NCBI GenBank assembly: GCA_000499405.2
Contig: HG738140.1
Coordinates: 14,785,967 to 14,849,966, forward strand
DNA: 64,000 nt
DNA from: Onchocerca volvulus
Taxonomy: Eukaryota; Nematoda; Chromadorea; Rhabditida; Onchocercidae
Direction: 5' to 3'
Part shown: piece by piece, positions 63,628-64,000 of the stretch
Position numbering within the stretch: the first letter of the stretch is position 1
Layout: every line of letters begins with the position of its first letter
The notes under the pieces: generated by a model
Database searches by the model: none
The model's input: only the letters and a program-made list of their open reading frames with translations
Told to the model about the DNA's origin: nothing
Position numbers and translations under genes: made by a program

Positions 63628-64000
63628 CTAGCTGCACCCCGCCACGCTCTGCACGGCCGATCCAGCTAATTTATGGGGGCCGGCCATAAATACGTTTCGC
63701 GTGTCCGGCTCCAACTGATCTTTATAAATAAAAATGTCAATGTTCGTTTGTTCAAAAATCTTAAACCACCGAAAGTTCTTTAACACGCATCTTATATATT
63801 TTAATTCGAAATTTTAGATATCGGAAGGTCCTTACCTACTGCTTTAAAATTTTGACACAATGTTGCATTCGAATACACGTATGTTTTTATACCGCGTTGC
63901 TGTAGCTCGGTCTGGTTATATGGAAAAAAAAAAAGAGGGCCTCATGTTTCCAGTGTTGGTAGAAAAACTTAGTTTGGTTGGATTGGAAACTGATTCTTGC
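63628..64000 (-). mobile_element. Helitron 3' terminus and adjoining body
   Basis: Read on the minus strand the element ends with a hairpin GCCGTGC-AGA-GCGTGGC (plus-strand 63641-63657, 7-bp stem with two G-T pairs), nine bases, then CTAG at 63628-63631, followed by T: the hallmark of a Helitron 3' end inserted at an A/T site. Upstream lie a CCGGC-rich stretch and the repeat shared with 51655-51905. The body continues off the right edge. It sits in the peroxidase intron upstream of the first visible exon. Confidence 0.82.

Overview
The window is eukaryotic, AT-rich, and built of short exons separated by introns that mostly start GT and end in a C. elegans-like TTTCAG. With the gene content (a tandem secreted peroxidase, an orphan tetraspan, 5' ends preceded by splice acceptors typical of spliced-leader addition), this points to a parasitic nematode, probably a clade III/filarial-type worm. 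The species is not determinable from sequence alone, and I see no Wolbachia-like or other bacterial ORFs. All exon models below were built by reading frames and splice sites by hand; phases were checked across every junction.

Gene-rich left part (1-25.7 kb). Minus strand: N-acetylglucosamine kinase (NAGK, 3' end off the window) and a METTL23-like methyltransferase. Plus strand, divergent from METTL23: the sterol/lipid homeostasis protein ARV1, a two-Ig-domain protein of intracellular muscle type, the DNA damage recognition protein XPC/Rad4, a 72-residue single-pass membrane protein, the 2OG-Fe(II) dioxygenase ALKBH1, and PCNA. Three genome-maintenance genes (XPC, ALKBH1, PCNA) lie on one strand within about 9.5 kb. 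The second exon of the small membrane protein also carries, in another frame, the start codon of ALKBH1. The last PCNA intron uses a GC-AG boundary.

Gene-poor, repeat-rich middle (25.7-53.2 kb). It holds a decayed Helitron Rep relic (about 30.4-31.2 kb, minus) with diverged short repeats beside it, an orphan four-TM protein (35.3-37.3 kb, minus), a family of diverged direct repeats, a 29-bp minisatellite (39.5-39.7 kb), two BEL/Pao retrotransposon copies in opposite orientation around an assembly gap (45859-46347), and one five-finger C2H2 zinc-finger gene (49.7-50.2 kb).

Right part (53.2-64 kb). One large minus-strand gene encodes a secreted-type protein with two tandem animal haem peroxidase domains and a C-terminal VWC-like cysteine module; 26 exons are visible and the 5' end is off the window. 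The N-terminal visible domain has lost the distal and proximal histidines and the catalytic Arg, while the C-terminal domain keeps them, so this looks like a pseudo-peroxidase/peroxidase fusion. A Helitron 3' terminus (hairpin plus CTAG) lies in the intron upstream of the first visible exon, at the right edge.
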